Below, one piece after another: positions 36,910 through 45,132 of a DNA stretch of 64,000 nucleotides (within the stretch, counting starts at the first letter, position 1; each line of letters opens with the position of its first letter). The stretch is from Clostridium sp. D43t1_170807_H7 (lineage in GTDB: Bacteria; Bacillota; Clostridia; Clostridiales; Clostridiaceae), in assembly GCF_015555905.1 (NCBI RefSeq), contig NZ_JADNLK010000013.1, positions 1-64,000 of the forward strand. Reading direction: 5' to 3'. The position numbers were made by a program, and so were the translations under genes. A model generated the notes under the pieces. It ran no database searches. It was given only the letters and a program-made list of their open reading frames with translations, and was not told the DNA's origin.

Positions 36910-37734
36910 TTACCAATTATCAGGCTTACTTTCTAATATATCTATATTCCATTCTTTAAACTCATTAACTGCTACAACATAATATTTGCTTTCTGTATTT
37001 TCTTTCTTATTAGCTACCGTAATTAATGTCTTAAAATTAGTACTATCATATCCTCTATTTTTAACAGTAAATACAACATCAAAATCGCCCTCGTTATTAT
37101 TTACCAATTCTACATTTGGTACAATTTGTTTTGCTTTTCCCATAAACGTAATTAAATCAGTAGAAAATACATACTTTAAGCAATCTACATCTCCCTTTAT
37201 ATTAATACCAACCTTACAATCATTAATATCACTATTTTTACTAGCAGTTTGTAATACATCTAAAATAGATTGATAATATATATAATCAAAATCTCTAGGT
37301 TTTCTTATAAATGAAAGATTTTTTATAATTCCCTCATCTAACCTTTTTGAAACTGAAAATGTATTTTCGTCATTATAAAAATTCCCCTCATCAGTTCCTA
37401 CAACATAATAAAATTCTTTTACCTCATCCCCTAAATCAAACTCGAACTTATAATCTGGATCTAAAGTTGACTTATTTTCGCTTATTTTGGCCTTTGATAA
37501 TAGATTAGACATTTCCTTAATTGCACTTTCATCAGTTACTATAAACTTAAATCCTGTATCCCTAGTACTCTGTATACTTATTTGCTCTACATCATTTGAA
37601 TTTAAATAATCAAAATAATCATTTTTTAAACCTAACTTTTTCTCTATACCTTCTATTGCTGTACATCCAGAGAAATTCAAAATACCTATTATTAAAACTC
37701 CCAGTAAGATATGTCTTTTTAATACTCTTAACAT
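36910..37734 (-). CDS. Putative lipoprotein of unknown function
   Basis: A 274-residue protein with a signal peptide (about 1-24) ending in the lipobox FSGC, so Cys 24 would be lipidated and the protein surface-attached. The rest is a soluble, mixed alpha-beta region with no catalytic motif that I recognise. GGAG precedes the ATG. It lies upstream of ferredoxin but with a gap of about 80 bp, so cotranscription is uncertain. Confidence 0.75.
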   Translation of the reverse strand: MLRVLKRHILLGVLIIGILNFSGCTAIEGIEKKLGLKNDYFDYLNSNDVEQISIQSTRDTGFKFIVTDESAIKEMSNLLSKAKISENKSTLDPDYKFEFDLGDEVKEFYYVVGTDEGNFYNDENTFSVSKRLDEGIIKNLSFIRKPRDFDYIYYQSILDVLQTASKNSDINDCKVGINIKGDVDCLKYVFSTDLITFMGKAKQIVPNVELVNNNEGDFDVVFTVKNRGYDSTNFKTLITVANKKENTESKYYVVAVNEFKEWNIDILESKPDNW

Positions 37735-37891
37735 TCGTTTCTCCTTTTACTTTTATACTAAAATAATAGGAGAAGCTTATGCTTCTCCTAATAAAGATAA
37801 TTATAATACTTTATTCCAATATTAGCAATTTACTTTCTCTATTATCTTATATTTACCTTTAGTTCAACATATGTTTTCATCTAAAATTCTA

Positions 37892-39091
37892 CTATTTCAT
37901 TGGAACAACAACAGTAGAATTTTTAAAATCGTAAAACATTAACCAACAACCATCCTTATCCTTGCCACTTAAGTTAACCCATGTAACAAAGCCAGTTCTT
38001 CCATCATAAGGTTGTTCATCCTTATCTTTTTTCCCTGGAATTGCATAAATTATATGTTTTAGATTCCCTTGCGAATCACATTTATACCCAAGCATAAAAT
38101 ATCCATACTTCTTTATATAAGGATAGTAATTTAACATTGGATAATAAGCTAGTGTATACTTGTTGTAATTTGACATATTGCACATTTCATGTAAATCATG
38201 TACGGGTATTTTATACCACTTAGTATATTTTAGCTCATCTATACTATCGTAATCCCTATCGAATCCTTCTACGATTGATTCAAAATATTCTCCTATACTA
38301 CCTCTTATCTTGCTACTAACAGGATCAAATTCCTTACTAGCCTCTATTTCATCTTCATAATCTTCAAATTTGCCTCTCAAATTTTCCCTTCGGAAATATT
38401 TTTCTTTAGCTTCTTTGAGACTTTCAACTTCTGCTTCCACTTCAACTTCTGATTCTACTTCAATTACTTCTTTAGAATCCTCTTCTTCAACTCTTTCAGT
38501 CTTTTCTACAATTGGCTCTTCAACAATTTCCGCTTCTACAACAGTATTTTCTATAGCTTTATCTTTAGGCTTTTCCATCTTAATTTCTGGCTTTCTTGGC
38601 TCTTTTTTATGTTCTTTTTCTGCAACCTTCTCTATTGCTCTTGCCCTAACTTCCTTAGCCTTAATTACGGTATAATTTTTCCAGTTTTCAGATGGTTGCT
38701 GTCCATTTAAGAAACCACACATTACAAATACAGGTATTCCATCTTTAACTTTTGCTATAGCCGTACCAGATATTTTATCAAATTGTATATCTAAGCCACC
38801 AATATTTGATACATTGTATTCTTTTGTTGCTTCAGCTTTACCTGTATCAGTTACTTCTATTGGGCCTAAGTTAACTATTTGTTTCATATCTTTCTTACAA
38901 CAAATAATCATCATATAATAATTATCATTATCCTTTTTAAGATTTTGGGCATAAAAAGATATTTTACATTTATCTCCTTTTGCCTCTATCTTAGAATATC
39001 CAGATAATGTTTTATCACTAGAATTTGAGTATCCACGTTCATCCTCCTGTAATATTACGAAGTTTCTATACAACCTATTATTGCTTGCCAT
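37892..39091 (-). CDS. Hypothetical protein with charged central linker
   Basis: A 399-residue cytosolic protein of three parts. Residues about 1-150 look beta-rich (SGYSKIEAKGDKCKISFYAQNL, YYMMIICCKKDMKQIVNLG). Residues 150-250 are a low-complexity K/E-rich linker with valine-glutamate repeats. Residues 260-399 form a second folded domain, rich in Tyr and Trp (YYPMLNYYPYIKKYGYFMLGYKCD, GRTGFVTWVNLSGKDKDGCWLMFYDF). No signal peptide or membrane helix. I do not recognise the family; clostridial chromosomes often have such a protein near ksgA, and a spore-related role would be a guess. Confidence 0.7.
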   Translation of the reverse strand: MASNNRLYRNFVILQEDERGYSNSSDKTLSGYSKIEAKGDKCKISFYAQNLKKDNDNYYMMIICCKKDMKQIVNLGPIEVTDTGKAEATKEYNVSNIGGLDIQFDKISGTAIAKVKDGIPVFVMCGFLNGQQPSENWKNYTVIKAKEVRARAIEKVAEKEHKKEPRKPEIKMEKPKDKAIENTVVEAEIVEEPIVEKTERVEEEDSKEVIEVESEVEVEAEVESLKEAKEKYFRRENLRGKFEDYEDEIEASKEFDPVSSKIRGSIGEYFESIVEGFDRDYDSIDELKYTKWYKIPVHDLHEMCNMSNYNKYTLAYYPMLNYYPYIKKYGYFMLGYKCDSQGNLKHIIYAIPGKKDKDEQPYDGRTGFVTWVNLSGKDKDGCWLMFYDFKNSTVVVPMK

Positions 39092-39188
39092 TCTCTAGAA
39101 CCCCCACTTTATATTAATTCCATATATTATATGTTCTATATATTGAAATATGTTATTAATTTTAATAGTAGGAATTCATATAAATAAA

Positions 39189-40031
39189 TTATAAAATTTC
39201 GTTAATACAGTTTGATAACGTTGCAAATTCTTGTATAGATAAAGTTTCTCCTCTTCTCTTCGGATCAACTCCTGCTTTTTCAAATGCCTCTTCAAGCTTT
39301 TCCTTCGCAGGTCCTATACTCTTAACACCATTCCATAAAGTTTTTCTTCTCATATTAAATGAATTTCTTATTATATCAAAGAATAACTTTTCATTATTCA
39401 CTTTAACTCTTGGTGAATCTAACTTATCAAGTCTAATAACAATTGAGTCAACCTTAGGTCTAGGAATAAAGCAATTAGGTGGAACTCTTCTTACTATACT
39501 AGTATTACAGTAATATTGAACCAATAAAGATAATGCTCCATAATCCTTATTTCCTGGCTCTGCATTCATTCTTTCTGCAACTTCTTTTTGAATCATTATT
39601 GTTAATGATTTAAAATTATAACCTTCTTTAAGTAATTTAACTATTATAGGTGTTGTTACATAGTAAGGTAAGTTTGCAACTAATTTCACACTCTTCTCAT
39701 CACCTATAATTTCATTAAAATCTACTTTTAGGGCATCATTATGTATAAGAGTAAAATTAGGATTATCACCTAACTCTTGTTCTAATATAGGAATTAAATC
39801 ATTATCTAATTCTATTGCAACTACTCTCTTAGCAGTTTTTAATAATTGAGCCGTTAGTGTTCCAACACCAGGTCCTATTTCTATAGCTAAATCCTCTTTA
39901 TTAACATCTGCACCAGAAACTATATCCCTAGGAACAGAATCATCAACTAAAAAGTTTTGTCCTAAGCTTTTTGAAAATTTGAAATTATATTTCTTAACTA
40001 ACTCAGCTGTTTTTACATCTTTTATATCCAT
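39189..40031 (-). CDS. rsmA: 16S rRNA dimethyladenosine transferase KsgA
   Basis: A 280-residue SAM-dependent methyltransferase that dimethylates two adjacent adenines (A1518, A1519 in E. coli) in 16S rRNA. SAM motif I is [16 protein letters not shown] and the catalytic motif is [25 protein letters not shown] is the N-terminal signature. Its start codon directly abuts the rnmV stop codon, the conserved rnmV-ksgA pair. Confidence 0.97.
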   Translation of the reverse strand: MDIKDVKTAELVKKYNFKFSKSLGQNFLVDDSVPRDIVSGADVNKEDLAIEIGPGVGTLTAQLLKTAKRVVAIELDNDLIPILEQELGDNPNFTLIHNDALKVDFNEIIGDEKSVKLVANLPYYVTTPIIVKLLKEGYNFKSLTIMIQKEVAERMNAEPGNKDYGALSLLVQYYCNTSIVRRVPPNCFIPRPKVDSIVIRLDKLDSPRVKVNNEKLFFDIIRNSFNMRRKTLWNGVKSIGPAKEKLEEAFEKAGVDPKRRGETLSIQEFATLSNCINEIL

Positions 40032-40586
40032 CTATTTCTTCCCTTCTAACTCTTTATCAACATAATTAATAGCCTCTATAAATTCTTCTTTTGTGATGCC
40101 ATAATTATTTAATCTAGATAACATCTGATTTGCATTTCCATAACCAATACCCAATTTATTTCCAAGTTTTATTCTTCTTTCCTTTGCATTTGGATCTCCA
40201 TTTAATCTAAAGAAGAACATATCTTGTGAATCAAAGATATTTTCCTTTACTTCAATAGTAACCTTTGCTCTATTTAAAGCTTCTATTATAACTTCTGGTG
40301 TAGCATTTTCTACACCTATATCATCATCTTTAATTCCATCTTCTTGAGCAATATATGCATGCTTTATTCCAGGAACCCTCTTTGCTATTATTTTTCTTAT
40401 TTTTTCACCAGCAAAATCTGGATCAGTTAAAACTATAACACCTTTTCTTTTTTGTGCTTCCTTTATTCTTGAAATAATCTTTGCATTTATTCCGAAACCA
40501 CCAACAGCTATCATTTCCGCATCAACTGCTTTTTTAACCGCAGCTACATCATCTTTTCCTTCAACAACTATAACCTCTTTAATCAA
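40032..40586 (-). CDS. rnmV: Ribonuclease M5
   Basis: A 184-residue nuclease maturing 5S rRNA. The N-terminal TOPRIM domain has the acidic Glu in VVEGKDDVAAV and the DxD motif in VLTDPDFAGEKIRK. The C-terminal helical region follows. It acts with ribosomal protein L18 as cofactor in Bacillus. The gene lies immediately before ksgA and after yabE. Confidence 0.95.
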   Translation of the reverse strand: MIKEVIVVEGKDDVAAVKKAVDAEMIAVGGFGINAKIISRIKEAQKRKGVIVLTDPDFAGEKIRKIIAKRVPGIKHAYIAQEDGIKDDDIGVENATPEVIIEALNRAKVTIEVKENIFDSQDMFFFRLNGDPNAKERRIKLGNKLGIGYGNANQMLSRLNNYGITKEEFIEAINYVDKELEGKK

Positions 40587-40784
40587 AAGCCTTCTCTTCC
40601 TTTCCTCTATTATCTCTTATTAATTTATCCCCATATTTCTATTATGTCAAACCTTTAATTAGTTATAAATTAATAGTTTTAATTTAATTTCTAAATTAAT
40701 TCATAATATTTGGTTCATAAAAACGTATTTTTGACTATACTATGTAGTAATCTCTTATAAATTTTTAACTAGATCTTTTAAAAC

Positions 40785-40828
40785 AAAAAGGCAATATCAA
40801 AACACTAAAGTTTTGATATTGCCTTTTT
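40785..40828 (-). terminator. Terminator after yabE
   Basis: A 19-bp perfect stem (AAAAAGGCAATATCAAAAC with its complement) and a short loop, 5 bp past the stop codon, with T run on the minus strand. It separates yabE from rnmV, so rnmV-ksgA has its own promoter within 40587-40784. Confidence 0.9.
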
Positions 40829-40833
40829 TTACT

Positions 40834-41883
40834 TTACCATTCTCCTGGATAAGCTAAAATATATACTGGTACGTTATATTTTCTTCCCCATGATATACAA
40901 TCTGATTCTGAATTAAGGAATACGTCTATAATTTTTCCTTTTATAACTCCACCGGTATCTGCAGCAATTGCTTTCCCGTAATTCTCTACGTAAACTAGCG
41001 AACCTAGTGGTATCACTCTTGGATCAACTGCTATTGTACTTATTCCTCCTGGATTATAGGTTGGTACTGTTCCTGTTGCAGTTATAGTATCTCCTGCATA
41101 AGCAGTAGCTTCACAATAGATTACATCTCTATATTCCATTTCACCATCTCTGCTAGCAAATACTCTTCTAGTTCCTTGAGCTATAATTTCATTTATAGGT
41201 TCTTTTGTAACCTTAGATTGAACTATTTCTCTAGATACTTCAACGCCATCCTTCTTAATAACTTTATAAGTTATTTCCTTTTCTCCTGCCTCACCAGCTT
41301 GTCTAACATTTTCAGTATTAATGTCTAGGTTTTCATCTTCCTCAACTATTGTTTCATAGTCAATGCTTTCTACAGCAACCTCATTTAATACTTCAACTTT
41401 AACTAATTGAATTGTAAGACTATCCGATATTTCAGTATCTAATGAAGGTGTTATTTCATCAACTCCTTCAACAAATTCAACTCCTTCGGCTCTTAGTTCA
41501 TCCTTTTCAGCTTCTATCATATCTTCCACAGTATCTTCAGCAGTTTTTATAACAATTGTTTTGTTACCAACTACCATCTCTACTTCTACAGCCTTTTTAA
41601 TTGTAATAACATCTTTTGATGATATTTTTTCATTTAAAGCTGGTTGTACTTTATCCTTATGAGCTATTTCTATCTCATTCTCTTCAAGTACATCTTTAAC
41701 AGTCCCTTTATATGTTATATATGCTTCTTCTTTTCCGTCTATAATTATTACTATGTTTTTTCTTACACATGTAAATGTTATCGTTAATGCTATTATTAAT
41801 ACTCCAATAACACCTACCATTATTTTTGCCTTAGGACTATTAGAAAAATTGTTTTTTAAATTTTCTTTCCATTTTTCAATCAT
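40834..41883 (-). CDS. yabE: YabE-like G5/3D domain cell-wall protein
   Basis: A 349-residue protein. A membrane-spanning signal-like helix (about 21-40) is followed by ubiquitin-like DUF348 repeats (about 45-170), a G5 domain (about 175-245) and a C-terminal 3D domain. The 3D region YCEATAYAGDTITATGTVP to AADTGGVIKGKIIDVFL has three Asp forming the likely active site, related to lytic transglycosylases of the resuscitation-promoting type. It should act on peptidoglycan outside the cell. It lies between tatD and rnmV as in B. subtilis (yabD-yabE-yabF). Confidence 0.9.
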   Translation of the reverse strand: MIEKWKENLKNNFSNSPKAKIMVGVIGVLIIALTITFTCVRKNIVIIIDGKEEAYITYKGTVKDVLEENEIEIAHKDKVQPALNEKISSKDVITIKKAVEVEMVVGNKTIVIKTAEDTVEDMIEAEKDELRAEGVEFVEGVDEITPSLDTEISDSLTIQLVKVEVLNEVAVESIDYETIVEEDENLDINTENVRQAGEAGEKEITYKVIKKDGVEVSREIVQSKVTKEPINEIIAQGTRRVFASRDGEMEYRDVIYCEATAYAGDTITATGTVPTYNPGGISTIAVDPRVIPLGSLVYVENYGKAIAADTGGVIKGKIIDVFLNSESDCISWGRKYNVPVYILAYPGEW

Positions 41884-42110
41884 CTACATTTAACCTCCCC
41901 TGGCAAGAGTGACCATTGAATTATATAAACAATTCTTATTTTTGTCAAATTTTCCACTCTTGTTTTAATGAAACTGCTTAAAAATGCATTTATATGCACT
42001 ATAAATATTAATTGAAATAAAAAAATAATGGCGTTTTTACAGTTTGAAGTTTTGTAGGTATAGACTGAAATGTTTTCTATTTTTTTACAATTGTTAATAT
42101 TAATTTTACT

Positions 42111-42896
42111 TTATTTCTTATTGTGAATCAAGCTGTGAAAATTGTAATTTACAGCCAAATTTACCTCTTTTGAGCTAATTTCTTTTATCTCAGCTATTTT
42201 TTCTATTATATATGCAATATAATCGGATTTATTCCTTTTCCCTCTATTTGGTGATGGAGCCATATATGGACAGTCAGTTTCTACTAATAATCTTTCAAGT
42301 GGAATTTCTTTTACAACTTCACAAATTTTCTTTGCATTTTTAAAAGTAACTACTCCAGTAATTCCAATATAGTAACCTAGTTTAACACATTCCTTAGCAA
42401 ATTCTACGCTTCCTGAAAAACAATGTACTGTTCCTCTAACATTGGGAAAATCCTTCATTATTTCTAATGTATCCTTATGAGCATCTCTATCATGAATTAC
42501 TACTGGCAATCCTAATTCTTCTGCCAATTTCATTTGTTCTCTAAATACTTTTTTTTGAATTTCCTTATCTGGATTCTCATCCCAATAATAATCTAATCCT
42601 ATTTCACCTATAGCTATAATTTTCTTATTACTATTATATAAATTAATTATTTCATTCTTAACGCTTTCATCATAATCATTTGCATCACTAGGATGAATTC
42701 CAAGCGCTCCATAAATAAAATCATGTTTTAAAGTTAATTCATTTGTAGTTTTTAAACTTTTTTTAGAACATGCACAATTTAATATACCAATTACCCCTGC
42801 ATCCTTTATTTGTTCAAAAACAGCTTCTCTATCTTCGTCAAAAGCCTCATCATCATAATGTGAATGAGTATCAAAAATTTCATATTTAAATTCCAT
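42111..42896 (-). CDS. tatD: TatD-family metal-dependent hydrolase
   Basis: A 261-residue TIM-barrel hydrolase. The N-terminal FDTHSHYDDEAFDEDR gives HxH; other metal ligands are in GEIGLDYYWD, VIHDRDAH, VHCFSG and ETDCPYMAP. The family shows 3'-5' exonuclease or DNase activity. GGAG precedes ATG. Its neighbours on this strand are the MetRS paralogue upstream and yabE downstream; in other Firmicutes metG-tatD-yabE are adjacent, and here a second metRS gene and a putative small RNA intervene. Confidence 0.94.
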   Translation of the reverse strand: MEFKYEIFDTHSHYDDEAFDEDREAVFEQIKDAGVIGILNCACSKKSLKTTNELTLKHDFIYGALGIHPSDANDYDESVKNEIINLYNSNKKIIAIGEIGLDYYWDENPDKEIQKKVFREQMKLAEELGLPVVIHDRDAHKDTLEIMKDFPNVRGTVHCFSGSVEFAKECVKLGYYIGITGVVTFKNAKKICEVVKEIPLERLLVETDCPYMAPSPNRGKRNKSDYIAYIIEKIAEIKEISSKEVNLAVNYNFHSLIHNKK

Positions 42897-42963
42897 TGTC
42901 TTTTCTCCCTCTTTTAAAATAAATTTTTCTTATTATTTATTATATCAAATTAAAGAAAAAAAA

Positions 42964-43011
42964 TATTTACCTTTGAAGTTAAGTTATAAACAAGTTACTC
43001 AAAGGTAAATA
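42964..43011 (-). terminator. Minus-strand terminator between the MetRS paralogue and tatD
   Basis: A perfect 13-bp stem TATTTACCTTTGA with its complement and a 22-nt loop, followed on the minus strand by eight T. It ends leftward transcription before tatD. Confidence 0.88.
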
Positions 43012-43109
43012 CTTATATTTCATTAATTAAGTTATGATTTCGAAATATATTGTTAATATTTTCTTCAGATTTTTGACACCTAACTGACACAATTAATGTT
43101 TATTATAGT

Positions 43110-43258
43110 ACTTGTAAAGTAGTTAAAGCATTATTATTTACCCCTAAAACCATCTTTTAAATATAACTTCCACCATGTATTGTGGTTAAGAAGTTGTTTT
43201 TTAAATTGGTTTCCTAGAGTTATTCGTCCCCCAAATGAAATGACTCTAGGTTTTTTTT
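43110..43258 (+). ncRNA. Candidate small RNA with long hairpin and C-rich loop
   Basis: Plus-strand unit between two leftward genes. An unpaired ACCCC (43140-43144) precedes a 66-nt imperfect hairpin: AAACCA, TTTAAA and AACTTC each find their complement, with ACCAT/GTGGT at the tip. A plus-oriented terminator follows, CCTAGAGTTATT paired with AATGACTCTAGG, whose loop carries CCCCC, ending in eight T at 43258. The T run is on the plus strand only, so it does not serve the minus-strand gene. TTGACA at 43073 and TATTAT at 43101 are 22 bp apart, so the promoter is unsure and the 5' end is approximate. 6S RNA is one alternative. Confidence 0.55.
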
Positions 43259-43261
43259 ATT

Positions 43262-44890
43262 CTAAATTTTCTTTTCTTTTAATCTAATTATTTCTTCAGT
43301 AGCTCTCTTTTTATCAATTTTATTAAACAAAGTACTACATTCCCTAATTACACCTTCTTTTTTTTCTGTGAAACTCCAAATTCCTTCTCCTAAATTTAAA
43401 GAAACTTTTATTTTATCACATGTATTAGGCATAAATGGATATAGTAAATTAGATAAATTAACTATTATCTGAATGCAATTGTATATAATCTCTTTACACT
43501 TTAAAGGATCTTGACTTAATAAGTCCCAGACCTTATTACTTTCAAAATATTTATTTCCTTTTTTACATAAATTAATTATATCAATTAAGCCTTCACTAAA
43601 ATGACCTTCTTCCATTTTATCTCCAATATTAAAATATAAATTTAATATATCACTTTTTAAATTTTCGTTCATCTTTCCACTTGGTATTCTATTAGAGTAA
43701 TTTTTCTTTGAAAAAACTAACACCTTGTTTATAAAACTAGATAATTCATTAACTAAATCATTATTATGGATATTTATATATTCTCTCCAAGTAAAATCAG
43801 TATCTTTATCTTCCGGCGAGTTTAAAGTTAAGTAATATCTAAAGCTATCAACATTATATTTATTACAAACATAATCCGCCCATAAAGCCCAATTTTTAAC
43901 AGTAGAAAATGCTTTTCCTTCTAATTTTAAATATTCACTTGATATTATACGTAAATTAGGTTTTTTTATACCAAGTCCTGAAAGTATAGCTGGGAATATT
44001 ACAGCATGAAAGGGAATATTATCTTTTCCATGAATAAAATAAATTCTTGAATCTTCTCCTTGCCAATACTCCCTATAATCTTCTCCCCGTTCCTCTAAGC
44101 ATTTCATACTAGCTGTTAAATATCCCATAACTGCTTCAATCCAAACAAATATTTTTTTATCTTCATAACCCTCTAATGGAACATCTACACCCCAATTAAA
44201 GTCTCGTGTTACAGCTCTATCTCTTAATCCTTCATCTAAATATCTTTTTAATATTTTTTGTGCATTTTCTCTCCATCCACACTGTATTATATACAATCTT
44301 TTAACATCATTTTCGAACTTAGATAACGCAAAAAATAGATGTTTTGTTTCTTTTAATGTAGGCTTAGAATTGCAGCTTTTACATCTCATATCTATTAATT
44401 CACTAGAGTCAAATTCTCCATTACAATTTTCACAGCCATCACCAGTAGCTTCCTCTCCGCATTTAGGACATCTACCTATAATATATCTATCAGATAAATA
44501 TTCATTGCAATTTTCACAAAATGTTTGTTCTACTACCTTTTCATATATATATCCTTTTTTATATAGCTCTAAGATAAACTCTTTTACCTTTTCCTCATGA
44601 TATTCTGAATGAGTTTTAGCAAAAATATCAAAAGAAAAACCTAATAATTCAAAACATCTTTGAAATTCAGCATGATATTTTTCTACAACTTCTAAAGGTG
44701 TAATTCCTTCCTCCTTAGCTTTCATAGTAACAGGAGTACCATGACAGTCAGTACCTGAAAGAAAAACAACTTCATCTCCCATCATCCTATGATATCTTGC
44801 TAAAATATCTCCTGGCAACAAAACTGCAATTCTTCCTAAATGCAACGGACCATTTGCATATGGCCATGCATTACCTATAATAATATTCAT
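43262..44890 (-). CDS. Methionyl-tRNA synthetase paralogue (MetRS2 type) with altered signature motifs
   Basis: A 542-residue class I synthetase resembling the second MetRS of Bacillus and Clostridium. Four zinc-binding CxxC pairs (125/128, 141/144, 153/156, 170/173) are intact and the fold is complete, but there is no C-terminal tRNA-binding EMAP domain. The HIGH motif reads HLGR (17-20), with Arg for the last His. The KMSKS region reads GKAFSTVKN (325-333), where relatives have KFSTS, so the Lys is displaced and Ser is Val. It may be weakly active, repurposed, or have compensating changes. ATG 44890 follows AAGGGGG. No T-box precedes it. Confidence 0.87.
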   Translation of the reverse strand: MNIIIGNAWPYANGPLHLGRIAVLLPGDILARYHRMMGDEVVFLSGTDCHGTPVTMKAKEEGITPLEVVEKYHAEFQRCFELLGFSFDIFAKTHSEYHEEKVKEFILELYKKGYIYEKVVEQTFCENCNEYLSDRYIIGRCPKCGEEATGDGCENCNGEFDSSELIDMRCKSCNSKPTLKETKHLFFALSKFENDVKRLYIIQCGWRENAQKILKRYLDEGLRDRAVTRDFNWGVDVPLEGYEDKKIFVWIEAVMGYLTASMKCLEERGEDYREYWQGEDSRIYFIHGKDNIPFHAVIFPAILSGLGIKKPNLRIISSEYLKLEGKAFSTVKNWALWADYVCNKYNVDSFRYYLTLNSPEDKDTDFTWREYINIHNNDLVNELSSFINKVLVFSKKNYSNRIPSGKMNENLKSDILNLYFNIGDKMEEGHFSEGLIDIINLCKKGNKYFESNKVWDLLSQDPLKCKEIIYNCIQIIVNLSNLLYPFMPNTCDKIKVSLNLGEGIWSFTEKKEGVIRECSTLFNKIDKKRATEEIIRLKEKKI

Positions 44891-44902
44891 TAAAAAACCC
44901 CC

Positions 44903-45060
44903 TTTAATCAGTGACAAGTTGTAAGTGGCAAGTAACAAGTTATAGTAAAAAAGTCAGCATAGCTGACTTTTTTTATATTTTCTAAAGAGTTGCCCTAAGG
45001 CAACTTTATTGCTTAATTTATCACTCTTAACTTACTTCGCTTGTTACTCTTAATTTATAA
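44903..45060. repeat. Intergenic repeat family 2, copy A
   Basis: A segment whose left part (AAGTTGTAAGTGGCAAGTAA) and right part (CACTCTTAACTTACTTCG, TTACTCTTAATTTA) are imperfect inverted repeats with 7-8 bp periodicity. Between them are two hairpins, including AGTTGCC-CTAA-GGCAACTTTATT. Its right half aligns with 48265-48326, so both derive from one element. Confidence 0.6.
44949..44971 (-). terminator. Terminator after metG
   Basis: An 8-bp stem AAGTCAGC/GCTGACTT with A and T runs on each side. It ends the metG transcript before the MetRS paralogue, although family 1 and 2 repeats lie between. Confidence 0.7.
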
Positions 45061-45090
45061 GGAAACACCCTACTCCTTTCAGTCGCAGGT

Positions 45091-45132
45091 GTAAGTTCAG
45101 CTAACTAAATCAAAGATTTAGAGCTTCACTTA
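45091..45132 (+). repeat. Interspersed hairpin repeat (family 1) ending at the metG stop codon
   Basis: TAAGT/ACTTA, AGCT/AGCT and CTAAATC/GATTTAG stems. The last bases are the TAA stop codon of metG read on the minus strand. Confidence 0.88.

Noticed and set aside
43073-43106. TTGACA and TATTAT as promoter of the 43.1-kb RNA
   Set aside because: Spacing is 22 bp, too long for a normal promoter; kept only as a possibility and the 5' end left approximate.
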